32,326 nt of DNA, from assembly GCF_001292705.1 (NCBI RefSeq), contig NZ_LGAK01000060.1:1-32326 (forward strand). Direction: 5' to 3'. The notes beneath the pieces were generated by a model that had not been told where the DNA came from, ran no database searches, and saw only the letters and a list, made by a program, of their open reading frames with translations. The DNA comes from Marinagarivorans algicola (GTDB lineage: Bacteria > Pseudomonadota > Gammaproteobacteria > Pseudomonadales > Cellvibrionaceae). Every line of letters begins with the position of its first letter. Within the stretch, counting starts at the first letter, position 1. The position numbers and the translations under genes were made by a program. Shown in pieces: positions 18,201-25,689 of this stretch.

Positions 18201-19528
18201 ATACCGCCTTCGGTGCCTATCCATAAATGCCCTTGCTGGCTTTTTTGAATGGTGAGTAGGGTGCTGTGGCTTAAGCTGGTTGCTTGATGAGGCAGGTGCG
18301 CATAGTTTTGAAACACAGTGCTTGAGCGATCAAAAAAATTGGTCCCAATGGGGAAGGCGCCAATCCATAAATCGCCTTGTTTGTCTTCAAAAACACTGCG
18401 AATATTATTAGAGCTTAAACTGCTGGTATCGTAAGGGTTGTGCTTAATATGACTAAAGTCATCGGTGGCGTAATTGTAGCGCGCTAGGCCGCCATGGTCG
18501 GTGGCTACCCATAAATTGTTAAGGCTATCTTCAAAAATATTCCAAACAGTATTAGAGCCTAGTGAGTGGGCATTGTTGGGATCGTTGCGATAATTGGTAA
18601 ATGTTTTAGCGTCTGCATTCATACGGCTAATGCCGCCACCAAAACTACTCACCCAAAGGGCGCCGGTATGGTCGCGAATAATATCAGTAATGCGATTGTG
18701 GCCAATGGTACTCGGTTGTGCAGGGTTGTGAGCAAACACTTCAATCGCAAAAGGCTTGCGCTGCAATTTAATTAAACCCGATTCAGTGGTACCCAGCCAA
18801 ATATCTCCATTGGCCTCGCTATACACCGCGTGAATAGCGGCACTAGGCAGGCGGTAAGGGTCTTCGGGGCGATCGGTAAAGCTTTGATAGTTACGTCGAT
18901 CGGCATCTAAGATATTAAAGCCGTTATCTGTACCAATCAGCAAGTTGTTATGGCTATCTACTGCAAGGGCGCGCACCGAGTCGCCGGTGATCGAGTTTGC
19001 TGTCAAGCCCTTGGAGCGAAAGCTGGTAAAGTCATCACTGGCTGCATTGTAGCGCCCAAGACCGGCATCGGTTGCCAGCCACATAACCCCATCATGATCA
19101 AAAACAATATCCCATATGGCGTTGCTGGTGAGCGAACTGGGGTTGTTGGCATTGTGTTGATAAATTTTAATGTCGTGGCCATCGTAGCGAGCAAGCCCGT
19201 GTTCGCCGCCAAACCAAATAAAGCCGTAAGGGTCTTGGCGGGTGACGTAAATGGCGTTGATGACTTCATCACTGTCGGTGCCTTGCAGCAATCGCTTAAA
19301 TCGAATTGTATCGAGCTTAATTGTATTGGTTTGATCGAGGGGCTCTAGCTTAGTACCGGCTGGGTGGTTATGACCGCTAAAATCAATATCCGCAGGCTTC
19401 ATATTGCCTTGCTTGGGGGGAGCTTGCGCAAGGCGAGCTGATGCAAAAGCGGTGATAGGCTGAGCAATGGCCATTAGCCCACACAGTAGGTGAAAGGTGG
19501 CTAAAAGGCTAGCAGCGAATAGACGCAT
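15299..19528 (-). CDS. Hybrid sensor kinase: two-component propeller, Y_Y_Y, HisKA/HATPase, receiver
   Basis: 1409 aa from ATG 19528 (GAGAG 8 nt upstream; an in-frame TTG at 19558 adds 10 residues). A signal segment is followed by a periplasmic sensor of about 14 regulator-propeller repeats (WFGGEHGLARYDG, MWLATDAGLGRYN, LWVGTWSGGLHKLD and so on, to about residue 730). A Y_Y_Y domain (YLLEGFDKKWNDVG...ISPGKYTLKVKAAN) and a TM helix at about 879-898 come next. The kinase has the phospho-acceptor His935 (NTSHELRTPLNG), N box (NLIGNAIKYS) and G boxes (DTGIGIAPED, GGTGLGLAI). After a Ser/Asn/Gln-rich linker the receiver carries Asp1318 (LDVMMPKMTG) and the conserved Lys in FVSKPV. This is a hybrid two-component architecture known for sensing carbohydrates in Bacteroidetes, but it lacks the usual C-terminal AraC-type DNA-binding domain, so it needs a partner for output. 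Confidence 0.93.
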   Translation of the reverse strand: MRLFAASLLATFHLLCGLMAIAQPITAFASARLAQAPPKQGNMKPADIDFSGHNHPAGTKLEPLDQTNTIKLDTIRFKRLLQGTDSDEVINAIYVTRQDPYGFIWFGGEHGLARYDGHDIKIYQHNANNPSSLTSNAIWDIVFDHDGVMWLATDAGLGRYNAASDDFTSFRSKGLTANSITGDSVRALAVDSHNNLLIGTDNGFNILDADRRNYQSFTDRPEDPYRLPSAAIHAVYSEANGDIWLGTTESGLIKLQRKPFAIEVFAHNPAQPSTIGHNRITDIIRDHTGALWVSSFGGGISRMNADAKTFTNYRNDPNNAHSLGSNTVWNIFEDSLNNLWVATDHGGLARYNYATDDFSHIKHNPYDTSSLSSNNIRSVFEDKQGDLWIGAFPIGTNFFDRSSTVFQNYAHLPHQATSLSHSTLLTIQKSQQGHLWIGTEGGINAFNTHTHQSRRYTAKPGQAGHLQSNAVLSIAEAQNGDLWVGTWSGGLHKLDTSSNTFTQFLPDAANLANPNTVNSAYIWSLLIDKDKNLWIGTETGGLNFLETKTGKFKHYVSSDPATAHHVSNAHVWTLLEDSSGAIWAGTLHGLNKFNKDTQTFEHYFSDPSNPQTLSNNRVISLLEDTQKQLWVGTQGGGISILDPARKYFNHITLKDGLPSSNVASMVQAPDGKVWATTDKGVVSIELNTHAASGSMPSQSNHGPHSQAKYLIKHYQKSHGLIGNNFNRDATYIDEDGLLYLGSTEGLSIVDVNKINTHTSPPQAVFTDLKIFNESVTGLAEGSPLKDAIYKTNAIELDYSQRVFSVSFSALSYRSANRNQYAYLLEGFDKKWNDVGNKHTANYTNISPGKYTLKVKAANAAGVWSTTNSELKITIKAPYWQTWWAYSVYMFVLFVFIWAYTRQKAKRVELQQEREVNAQLVKIDKMKDSFLANTSHELRTPLNGIIGLAESLRDSCCDELEAAKISQLNMIVSSGKRLSHLINDILDLSKLADRQIELKLQPVDLRYLTDTVITLLAPLTNNKPIKLQNEIPNPFYAVEADENRLQQIMFNLIGNAIKYSDQGYVKINAQQDDATTTIRVKDTGIGIAPEDLKTIFQSFCQLEHTDAREHGGTGLGLAITKQLVELHGGKMDVISQPGKGTTFIFTMPTSKTLSQSDKHKKIEVPPPTDIFTASKSKVVTVQGSVRSTLDDTLNNSQENSQDNSQHNTQGTLQNNTHQNNTQQNNIQKHTLDTRSDKQSSGAVHHKKSDKNTAKSKLKVQPLKTRCPLTILSVDDDPVNRMVLKGILKLHDYNVIEADNGETALQKIAEHPEIDLVVLDVMMPKMTGYEACEILRKEHPLYELPVIFLTAKDVESELTQGFLSGGNDFVSKPVKKEELLARIKAQLTMLLHARSLANNVNSEAVYNPALK
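15856..15900 (-). repeat. Three 15-bp tandem repeats in the sensor-kinase linker
   Basis: Units tattgttttgctgag (15856-15870), tattgttttgatgag (15871-15885) and tattgttttgtaggg (15886-15900) repeat in frame and encode part of the Asn/Gln/Thr-rich spacer between the ATPase and receiver domains. A nearby 12-bp motif (cttgcgaattt-like, about 15928-15951) is also duplicated. Confidence 0.8.
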
Positions 19529-19621
19529 GGCGTTGACTCTCGAGAAGGGCTTGTTCAAGTATAGTCAAGCTGGCTTTGTGCGCTCGAACGGTGTTGAGTG
19601 ACGTGCAAAGCAAGATAAGTC

Positions 19622-19772
19622 GTAACTATTCAGCCAAGCTGAAAACGTTCACCTGATAGGGGGCTGGTGGATTATTTTCTGGGTATTTAAGTGCTAGGAG
19701 TACTTAAATAGCGCCCACAGATGGCTTGAGCGGCCCAAGCAATGATTCATTTCGGTATCGCTAAATAGTTAC
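19622..19772. mobile_element. MITE-like intergenic element, copy C (151 bp) with 8-bp target duplication
   Basis: Left terminus GTAACTATTCAG (19622-19633) and right terminus CTAAATAGTTAC (19761-19772) are inverted repeats with 11 of 12 matches. The flanks GATAAGTC (19614-19621) and GATAAGCC (19773-19780) match at 7 of 8 positions, as expected of an old target-site duplication. The interior shares TTCACCTGATAGG, CTGGTGGATTATTTT, CTGGGTATTTAAGTGCT, ATAGCGCCCA, GATGGCTTGAGCGGCCCAA and CAATGATTCATTTCGGTAT with the other copies. An 8-bp duplication and GTAA end are features I associate with IS66-family elements, so a non-autonomous derivative is possible. No transposase is present in the window. 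Confidence 0.78.
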
Positions 19773-19965
19773 GATAAGCCATGTATTGATGTAGCCTGCG
19801 GGTACAATAGCTTGGTTTTGTCGGCGCTCTGGTTTAGTCTGCTCCGTTAGGCTAGATGACGAGTGCGGTGATTGGCAGGTTTGGGTTGTCTGCTTGTGTC
19901 GAGAGTGTGAGCTAGCGGCGGTTGTGACAGTTGGTCAGTATCTAATTGAATGAGGTTAAAAGGTA

Positions 19966-20778
19966 ATGGGTATGATTATTCGCATCGTGTGCGCGGTGCT
20001 GGGTGCAAAGTTATGGGGGGTTTGGGGTCTAATTGCGGGGCTGGTTGCTGGGCATTTTATTGTAAAAGGCTTATTGACTCGCCGCCGTCGCTTAGATCCA
20101 CTAGTGCGTCAAAAAATAGAAACCACCGTCTTTGGCACAGCCTTTCCATTAATGGGGTATTTAGCCAAAGTCGATGGGCGCGTGAGCGAGCAAGAAGTGC
20201 AAGCGACCGAGCAGCTAATGGCGAGTATGCGTTTAAGCCCAGAGCAGCGCAAAGAGGCGATTCATTTATTTAAAGGTGGCGCGCAGTCTGAATTTAACCC
20301 CGAGCCTTTAGTGAGCCACTTTTTAACCGTGTGTGGGCAATATATTGATATAAAGCAAATATTGTTAGCTTATTTAATTGCTATAGCGCTGGCTGATGGC
20401 ACAGTTCATGATGCCGAAAAACAAGCCCTACAAAAAATTGCCGCACAGTTGGGTTTTAGTGCCTTTTTATTTGAGCGCATGCTAAAAGCTGCCGAAGCCC
20501 AGCAGCGCTTTAGAGGTGGTTACTACCGTAGTCGCGCAGGCGGTACGCAAGCGCCTAATGCTGCCGAGGAGCTTACAGGCGCTTATCAGGCTTTAGGTTT
20601 AGAGCCCAGCGCAACCGATAGTGAGCTTAAAAAAGCTTACCGTAAATTAATGAGCCAATACCACCCCGATAAACTAGCCGGCCAAGGCATACCTGATGAG
20701 ATGATCAAGGTAGCCACCGAGCGCTCGCAAGAAATTCAGGCGGCTTACGATGTTGTTAAAAAGTCGCGTAAGGGATAA
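19966..20778 (+). CDS. djlA: DjlA-like membrane-anchored J-domain co-chaperone
   Basis: 270 aa, the usual length. An N-terminal hydrophobic Gly-rich helix (about 4-34) anchors it in the inner membrane. A TerB/DjlA-type helical middle domain follows (MGYLAKVDGRVSEQEVQATEQLM and AIALADGTVHDAEKQALQKIAAQLG), then a Gly/Arg/Tyr-rich linker (RFRGGYYRSRAGG) and a C-terminal J domain with the His-Pro-Asp triad at 233-235 that stimulates the DnaK ATPase. In known bacteria DjlA works with DnaK and affects envelope stress and capsule signalling. ATG 19972 is an alternative start with better spacing from AAGG. The next gene begins 2 nt after the stop. Confidence 0.92.
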   Translation: MGMIIRIVCAVLGAKLWGVWGLIAGLVAGHFIVKGLLTRRRRLDPLVRQKIETTVFGTAFPLMGYLAKVDGRVSEQEVQATEQLMASMRLSPEQRKEAIHLFKGGAQSEFNPEPLVSHFLTVCGQYIDIKQILLAYLIAIALADGTVHDAEKQALQKIAAQLGFSAFLFERMLKAAEAQQRFRGGYYRSRAGGTQAPNAAEELTGAYQALGLEPSATDSELKKAYRKLMSQYHPDKLAGQGIPDEMIKVATERSQEIQAAYDVVKKSRKG

Positions 20779-20780
20779 TT

Positions 20781-21743
20781 GTGTTTTGGCGACAGGCGGT
20801 TTTGATTTGGATTTTGGTTTGGGGGTGGCTGGGTGCGCAGCAGGCTGTGGCGTGGTCGTACCAGGGGCATGCGAGCATTGCGCGCCAGGCTTTAGCGCAA
20901 TTACCTCTTGAGCAGCAGCGCTTTTTTAATCGCAATGCCAAGGCCTTATTACTCAACGATAAGGCCAAAAAATGGCGCTATTCCCTGAGGTCGTATGAGC
21001 CATTTGCTTTGGCGGCAGTCTGGCCCGATACCCGTCGCGATAGCACATTACACGCACTGTTTAATCGCTATGCCGGTGGTGCGATGCCGCCGATATTCAA
21101 GCCTTATGCTGCGCATAAAACAGCCAATTGGCACTATGTTAATCAGCAGTATTGGGATAGCGCCAGTCGCAGCCTGGTACAAGTTAATACGCCCAAAGCG
21201 CGTTGTCATACGCGTGTTAATGGTGATTTGGCACGGGTATGGCCGGCATTGCTCACCGCTTATCAACAAGCGCCTAGCGCTGCCGAGCGCGGTTTTTGGA
21301 TGGCTTTTATTAGCCACTTATTAGCCGATGCGTATCAGCCGCTACACGGCTTGGCGGCGCTTAATAATAACTGCCAGCATGATGCTGGCGGCAATGCGCA
21401 TTGTTTAGCAACGACAAAACACGCCAATATTCAAAAAAAGGGCCGCTGTAAGCTCAGTTTGCATCGGGTGTGGGATGCGGGCTTTGGTATATTTACCGCA
21501 GCAACACTCGGGCCTATCAAACCGGCCAAGGCTATTGACAGTGTACCGGCGGCTGAGCAATTACTGCCTCGGGCTTTAAAAACTCATGGGCCTTTGGCGT
21601 CGTTTATTTACAGTGCGCCACCAGGGCAGGTGTTGAGTACCCAATACCGCGCCCAAGCGGCCCATATTACGCAAACCCAGGCCCAGCGTGCGGCTAGTGA
21701 GTTGGCTGCGCTATTGGCCTACCTTTATGCGGCTGCGCATTAA
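20781..21743 (+). CDS. S1/P1-type zinc nuclease, secreted
   Basis: 320 aa. The signal peptide is cleaved after AVA so that Trp25 becomes the mature N-terminus, as the family requires for zinc binding. All nine expected trinuclear-zinc ligands can be placed: Trp25, His30, Asp83 (VWPD), His118 (NWHYVN), His179, Asp183, His189 (FISHLLADAYQPLHG), His228 and Asp232 (HRVWD). The 4- and 6-residue spacings are those of P1 nuclease; the Asp83-His118 gap is longer than in the fungal enzymes. It should cleave single-stranded DNA/RNA and 3'-nucleotides in the periplasm or outside, perhaps for phosphate or nucleoside scavenging. Start GTG with AGGGA 5 nt upstream, 2 nt after djlA, so translationally coupled. 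Confidence 0.92.
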   Translation: MFWRQAVLIWILVWGWLGAQQAVAWSYQGHASIARQALAQLPLEQQRFFNRNAKALLLNDKAKKWRYSLRSYEPFALAAVWPDTRRDSTLHALFNRYAGGAMPPIFKPYAAHKTANWHYVNQQYWDSASRSLVQVNTPKARCHTRVNGDLARVWPALLTAYQQAPSAAERGFWMAFISHLLADAYQPLHGLAALNNNCQHDAGGNAHCLATTKHANIQKKGRCKLSLHRVWDAGFGIFTAATLGPIKPAKAIDSVPAAEQLLPRALKTHGPLASFIYSAPPGQVLSTQYRAQAAHITQTQAQRAASELAALLAYLYAAAH

Positions 21744-21800
21744 TAGCGGCACATTCATAGCGGCACATTAACCGTCACGTATTAACGATTGGATTTCATC

Positions 21801-22670
21801 ATGGAACAAAAAAATACCCCACCCTTAGCGACGCACGAGCGCGGTTCGGTGGTGATTACAGGCTGCTCTAGCGGTATTGGTTTGTGTGTAGCCAAAGGCT
21901 TGCAAGCTAAAGGTTACAAGGTACTAGCGTGTTGCCGCAACACGCAGCAGCAAGCGATACTTAGCGAGTATTTTGAGCAGGTTGTTGTTTTTGATTTAGC
22001 CAAAAGCGATGAGGTTGAGGCGGGTATTGCGCAAATTTTAACAATAACCGGCGGCCATATTTATGCGCTTTTTAATAATGCCGCGTATGGTCAGCCAGGC
22101 GCTGTTGAAGATTTAACCCGCGAAGTGTTAGAGCAGCAGTTTGCCACGAATGTTTTTGGTACCCATCAATTAACATGCGGTTTGCTGCCGGCTTTACTGG
22201 CACAGCCCCACGCGCGGCTTATTCAGCACAGTTCGGTATTGGGTTTTGTGGGTATGGGTTTTAGAGGGGCTTATAATGCGAGCAAATATGCTTTAGAGGG
22301 TTTAACCGATACCTTACGGCAAGAGCTAATGAACACCAATGTACAGGTTAGTTTGATTCAGCCTGGGCCAGTATTAAGTCATTTCAGAAAAAACGCCTTA
22401 AATGCTCTAAAAGCGCATATTAATATGGCTCAAAGCCGCCATGCAGCAACCTACGCCCTGAGCTTACAGCGTTTACAAACCGAAGGCGCCGCAGTACCGT
22501 TTACCGTACCCCCCGAGGCTGTATTAAAGCGTGTGCTGCACGCACTAGAAAGCAAAAACCCCAAAGTGCGCTACCCCGTTACCCAGCCTACCTACGTATT
22601 GGGTTTTTTAAAGCGCGTTTTATCGCATCGTTTATTTGATACGCTTGTTAAGGCGGCGAGTAAGGCTTAG
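21801..22670 (+). CDS. Short-chain dehydrogenase/reductase, YbbO-like
   Basis: 289 aa from ATG 21801 (a TTG at 21789 is also in frame). Classical SDR signatures are present: nucleotide-binding GCSSGIGL near the N-terminus, NNAAYG, the catalytic Ser in HSSVLGF and the Tyr-x-x-x-Lys in YNASKYALEG, followed by IQPGPVLSHF. The C-terminal stretch KVRYPVTQPTYVLGFLKRVL closely follows the pattern of E. coli YbbO, an NADP-dependent aldehyde reductase; a similar role is inference. It lies 57 nt after the nuclease gene on the same strand and may be co-transcribed with it. Confidence 0.9.
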   Translation: MEQKNTPPLATHERGSVVITGCSSGIGLCVAKGLQAKGYKVLACCRNTQQQAILSEYFEQVVVFDLAKSDEVEAGIAQILTITGGHIYALFNNAAYGQPGAVEDLTREVLEQQFATNVFGTHQLTCGLLPALLAQPHARLIQHSSVLGFVGMGFRGAYNASKYALEGLTDTLRQELMNTNVQVSLIQPGPVLSHFRKNALNALKAHINMAQSRHAATYALSLQRLQTEGAAVPFTVPPEAVLKRVLHALESKNPKVRYPVTQPTYVLGFLKRVLSHRLFDTLVKAASKA

Positions 22671-22796
22671 GCGAGTGTAATAATGGGTGTTTCAGAGGGT
22701 GCTTGATGCTCGAAGGGCGATAAAAACGGCCATATCAAACGCTGTAAATGTTAACTTCTCATCGAGGGCTCCACCCAGTAATAAATCGGCTTTTAA

Positions 22797-23300
22797 ATGA
22801 AGCTTGCATTTAAAAATAATTTTATTAAGAATTGTATAATCAAAAATATCTATGCAGCAAGCTGCCTGTTATTGGTGGCATCGTGCGCCACAGTGCAAAG
22901 CACGTATGTGCCCACAGAGCTGAGAAAAAATGTATCAACGTATTTACATGCTGAATACGGCACTGTAACAGGCGAAGACCCTAGATTTATATCAACACTA
23001 CAAAATTGTAAAGATCGCGCATACCAAGATGGCATCAACGTTGACGGTAGCAATATTACAGATGTAGATACACTGAATCAGTTGTTTTCAACGTATCTTA
23101 AAAATAAGCCTCAAAAGAAGATTAAAAATTTTAGGGATATCCCTACCACCGATAAACAAATTGATGCAATCGTCAATGAAAACCCAGAAGACCCTGATTA
23201 CATTAACGCGATTCGACGGGCTAGAAAATCTATTGCAAGTTGTAGAGAAAGTGCCTTTAAGCTGATTCGAATGGATGTTTACCACAAAGAAACAGGTTAA
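22797..23300 (+). CDS. Hypothetical lipoprotein
   Basis: 167 aa. The N-terminus is basic with a hydrophobic segment ending in the lipobox LVASC (Cys30), so it is predicted to be a lipoprotein. The mature part is polar and Lys/Asp-rich with a cysteine in QNCKDRAYQDG and another in IASCRESAF, which could pair. I recognise no domain. Codons are AT-richer than in the SDR gene just upstream. The ribosome-binding site is weak and the 126-bp gap suggests its own promoter. It converges on the glycosyltransferase gene. Confidence 0.65.
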   Translation: MKLAFKNNFIKNCIIKNIYAASCLLLVASCATVQSTYVPTELRKNVSTYLHAEYGTVTGEDPRFISTLQNCKDRAYQDGINVDGSNITDVDTLNQLFSTYLKNKPQKKIKNFRDIPTTDKQIDAIVNENPEDPDYINAIRRARKSIASCRESAFKLIRMDVYHKETG

Positions 23301-23338
23301 ATAATAAACACCATTAATTTTTAGTATTTTCAACAAAT

Positions 23339-23365
23339 ATATGCCCCTTTTAAATAGGGGTATAT
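23339..23365. terminator. Possible bidirectional terminator between convergent genes
   Basis: A 10-bp stem with one G-T pair, atatgcccct (23339-23348) / aggggtatat (23356-23365), and a 7-nt loop lies midway between the lipoprotein stop and the glycosyltransferase stop. Neither strand has a good T-run after it, so function is uncertain. Confidence 0.4.
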
Positions 23366-23399
23366 TCAGTCTGTGTATATCCAATATAACGCCATAAAA

Positions 23400-25298
23400 T
23401 CAAGCTTTAACCAGTAAGGTAAGCCACACCAAAGTGCTCACAGGGAAGGCGGTCATGCAGCCTATAGTGATGGTTGACAAGCGGCCATGAGTCGAGGCGA
23501 TACGGCTAGAAAAATACACAAATGACAAGAGCAGGGGATAAATATAACGAAAGTCTGTATTACATGATAAAGGGACTTTTATTCTATAAGCCAATAAAAA
23601 AATCAATGAAAGAACCCACAGCAAATGCCAAGGTAGTGATTTATAGATAGATTTAGCGATCAATGGCCAGCCTACATCATCAATGGTTTTGAGTGCGCAG
23701 TAGCCCAATGTTGCCAGCATTAACAATAATAAAATGCCATTAAAAACTCCCCATGCTGTCATCCAGCTAGCGTCAAAAAAATATTCTGACGTTAACGATG
23801 ATCGTAATAAAAAGTTCCAAAAATATTGCCTGCCATATTCATCACTCCACGTACTTATAAAAGGGGATGTTAAAAAAGTTTTAAGGTCAAAAATAATATA
23901 ATTAAGTAGGCTGTTATCGACTCTTAAGCCTGGGTTAATGGTGGTGCCAACATTGGCGAGTAGCCAATCATCAGCTTCACCAATGGTGTATTTGTAAATG
24001 TTGTCGCCTAAATTCACCGCTATGCCTAAAACCGCAAAGGCGGCTACAACGCATAGCGGGCGATAGTATAAGGCTAATATTTCTTTTGTTTTTCGTAGCG
24101 TTAAAATAGGCTGTATAGCCAGTATGCCTAATAAGCCTAATAGTATAGCGGTTAAAATTAAGCCGTTTGATTTGGTTAAAACGGCCAAAAACATCCAAAA
24201 ACTAGCCCAAAAAATATAGATCGTCTGTTTTGAGCGCCACCATTTTAGAGTAAAGTAAAATGATAAAATACTTAAAGCATAAAGGGGTAAATCATTACCT
24301 ATACGCACGCTATGAATAATGCCTGCAGGCCAAAAGCTCAATAGCAAACTGGCGATATTTAATATTGTATAATTGCCTACCCCGCCTTTTAACGCACCCA
24401 AGGCGGTAATCACAAAAACAACCCAAAACCATAGCGCGAGTATGCGTGCCCATAGGTCGCCATTGTTGATATTATTGGGTAAAAGATACGTTTTTACTGT
24501 GGCTGCAACCCCGTAATATAATGGTGGTTGGTGATATTCCCAACCGTCACTAGGGTTGGGCAGTGCCCAGTTATCTGCGACATATTCAATATAATCTTTA
24601 TGTCCGCCACCTTCATAGACATCAAAAATTCTTTCTCGCTCATCGGTGACCGATAAGTACATAACGCAGAGCAAAAAACTAAAAATAGCTATTGCCAGTT
24701 GTGATAAATAAATGCGAATGCTAAGCGATAAAAACACGGCGTATACCGCCATTATTAACCATAGCATCGTGCCTTGTAATAATGTCATTTTACTGCTGAT
24801 GTCGACATTAAACGATGCAGGGTTGCTGTGATTTTTGAGTTTAAAAATCAACTCATCTTCTGATGAAAAATCAATATTTATAGCCATGCCTTGAGAGAAG
24901 TTGCGCAACTGGCGTAATGAAAAATGAGATAAGTCATAAGCTTTGCCATTAACGCTCAGTGCTAGTAATTGGTCATCAGGGTACACTTTAAGCGGTGTGT
25001 CAGTATGCCCATTTAACACTTTTAGCTTAACCCAATAGTCGCCCGTGTAATAACGAGTAAAAGGTAAATTAACAGATTCATAAATAACGCCATCGCTAGA
25101 CCAATGAGTGCTGGTGATATGTGCACCTTTTATTTGGGATATTAAGCAAAGACAATAGATGGTTAAAACAGAGACTGCAGAAAAAATAACGAGCCTTGAA
25201 AGCCAGCTTAATATCTGCCATCTCTCATAAAGGCGAAAGTGAAGCGTCCTTACCTGAATATTTACACGGTGCAGTATTTTATGTAATGCATTAAGCAC
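23400..25298 (-). CDS. Polytopic GT-C-type glycosyltransferase (GT39/GT83-like)
   Basis: 632 aa from GTG 25298, which has a perfect AAGGAG 6 nt upstream; the frame is open to an ATG at 25358 but that start has no such site. The first TM helix is followed by an exported domain of roughly 125 residues, then a bundle of about ten more TM helices. After the second TM pair comes FDVYEGGGHKDYIEYVADNW and WEYHQPPLYYG, the acidic-loop plus HQPPLYY pattern of lipid-phosphate-sugar-dependent (PMT/ArnT-like) transferases. Such enzymes transfer a sugar from an undecaprenyl or dolichyl phosphate donor to a protein, lipid or glycan outside the membrane. The donor and acceptor cannot be read. No other glycan-synthesis gene lies nearby, so it may be an orphan. 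Confidence 0.78.
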   Translation of the reverse strand: MLNALHKILHRVNIQVRTLHFRLYERWQILSWLSRLVIFSAVSVLTIYCLCLISQIKGAHITSTHWSSDGVIYESVNLPFTRYYTGDYWVKLKVLNGHTDTPLKVYPDDQLLALSVNGKAYDLSHFSLRQLRNFSQGMAINIDFSSEDELIFKLKNHSNPASFNVDISSKMTLLQGTMLWLIMAVYAVFLSLSIRIYLSQLAIAIFSFLLCVMYLSVTDERERIFDVYEGGGHKDYIEYVADNWALPNPSDGWEYHQPPLYYGVAATVKTYLLPNNINNGDLWARILALWFWVVFVITALGALKGGVGNYTILNIASLLLSFWPAGIIHSVRIGNDLPLYALSILSFYFTLKWWRSKQTIYIFWASFWMFLAVLTKSNGLILTAILLGLLGILAIQPILTLRKTKEILALYYRPLCVVAAFAVLGIAVNLGDNIYKYTIGEADDWLLANVGTTINPGLRVDNSLLNYIIFDLKTFLTSPFISTWSDEYGRQYFWNFLLRSSLTSEYFFDASWMTAWGVFNGILLLLMLATLGYCALKTIDDVGWPLIAKSIYKSLPWHLLWVLSLIFLLAYRIKVPLSCNTDFRYIYPLLLSFVYFSSRIASTHGRLSTITIGCMTAFPVSTLVWLTLLVKA

Positions 25299-25442
25299 GT
25301 ATAACTCCTTACGAAAAAATATAACCAACCTGCCGATTGTAATAATATAAATGTGCAATAATATTCATTGCTGATGAAATAGAAAAGAATAAGCCACTTA
25401 AAATATCATCTAGAAATCATACAGTGATGTATTGGGAGAGGT

Positions 25443-25492
25443 TGTTAAAAAATGTTAAAGGATGTTAAAGAGTGTTAAAAAATGTACAAGAA
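25443..25492. repeat. 10-bp tandem repeat tract (TGTTAAARRR), 4-5 copies
   Basis: Consecutive decamers tgttaaaaaa, tgttaaagga, tgttaaagag, tgttaaaaaa and a decayed tgtacaagaa run from 25443 to 25492. A-tracts repeated every 10 bp fall on one face of the helix and could bend DNA. The tract lies about 145 bp upstream of the glycosyltransferase start and about 200 bp beyond the cellulase stop. The rest of this gap holds the cellulase terminator and no gene. Confidence 0.85.
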
Positions 25493-25620
25493 TGAAAAGA
25501 TGTTAGAGGGAGAGGGTAGAAGGAGTGAGTGCTTTGGCGAGCTTGAACGAGGCAAGATTAGCTTAGGCCATATTCAATACAGCGAAGTTATTAATAGGCT
25601 ATTTATTGTAATGTAAGTGT

Positions 25621-25669
25621 TGTAAGAAAATCGGGTTAGCTGTTGAAATTATCTTCAAAAGCTAACCCG
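25621..25669 (-). terminator. Intrinsic terminator of the cellulase gene
   Basis: Outer arms CGGGTTAGCT (25632-25641) and AGCTAACCCG (25660-25669) pair perfectly, and an inner TTGAA/TTCAA pair extends the hairpin. On the minus strand the stem is followed by ATTTTCTT. It lies 20 bp beyond the cellulase stop. Confidence 0.9.
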
Positions 25670-25689
25670 GTTAACGCAATACTATATAC

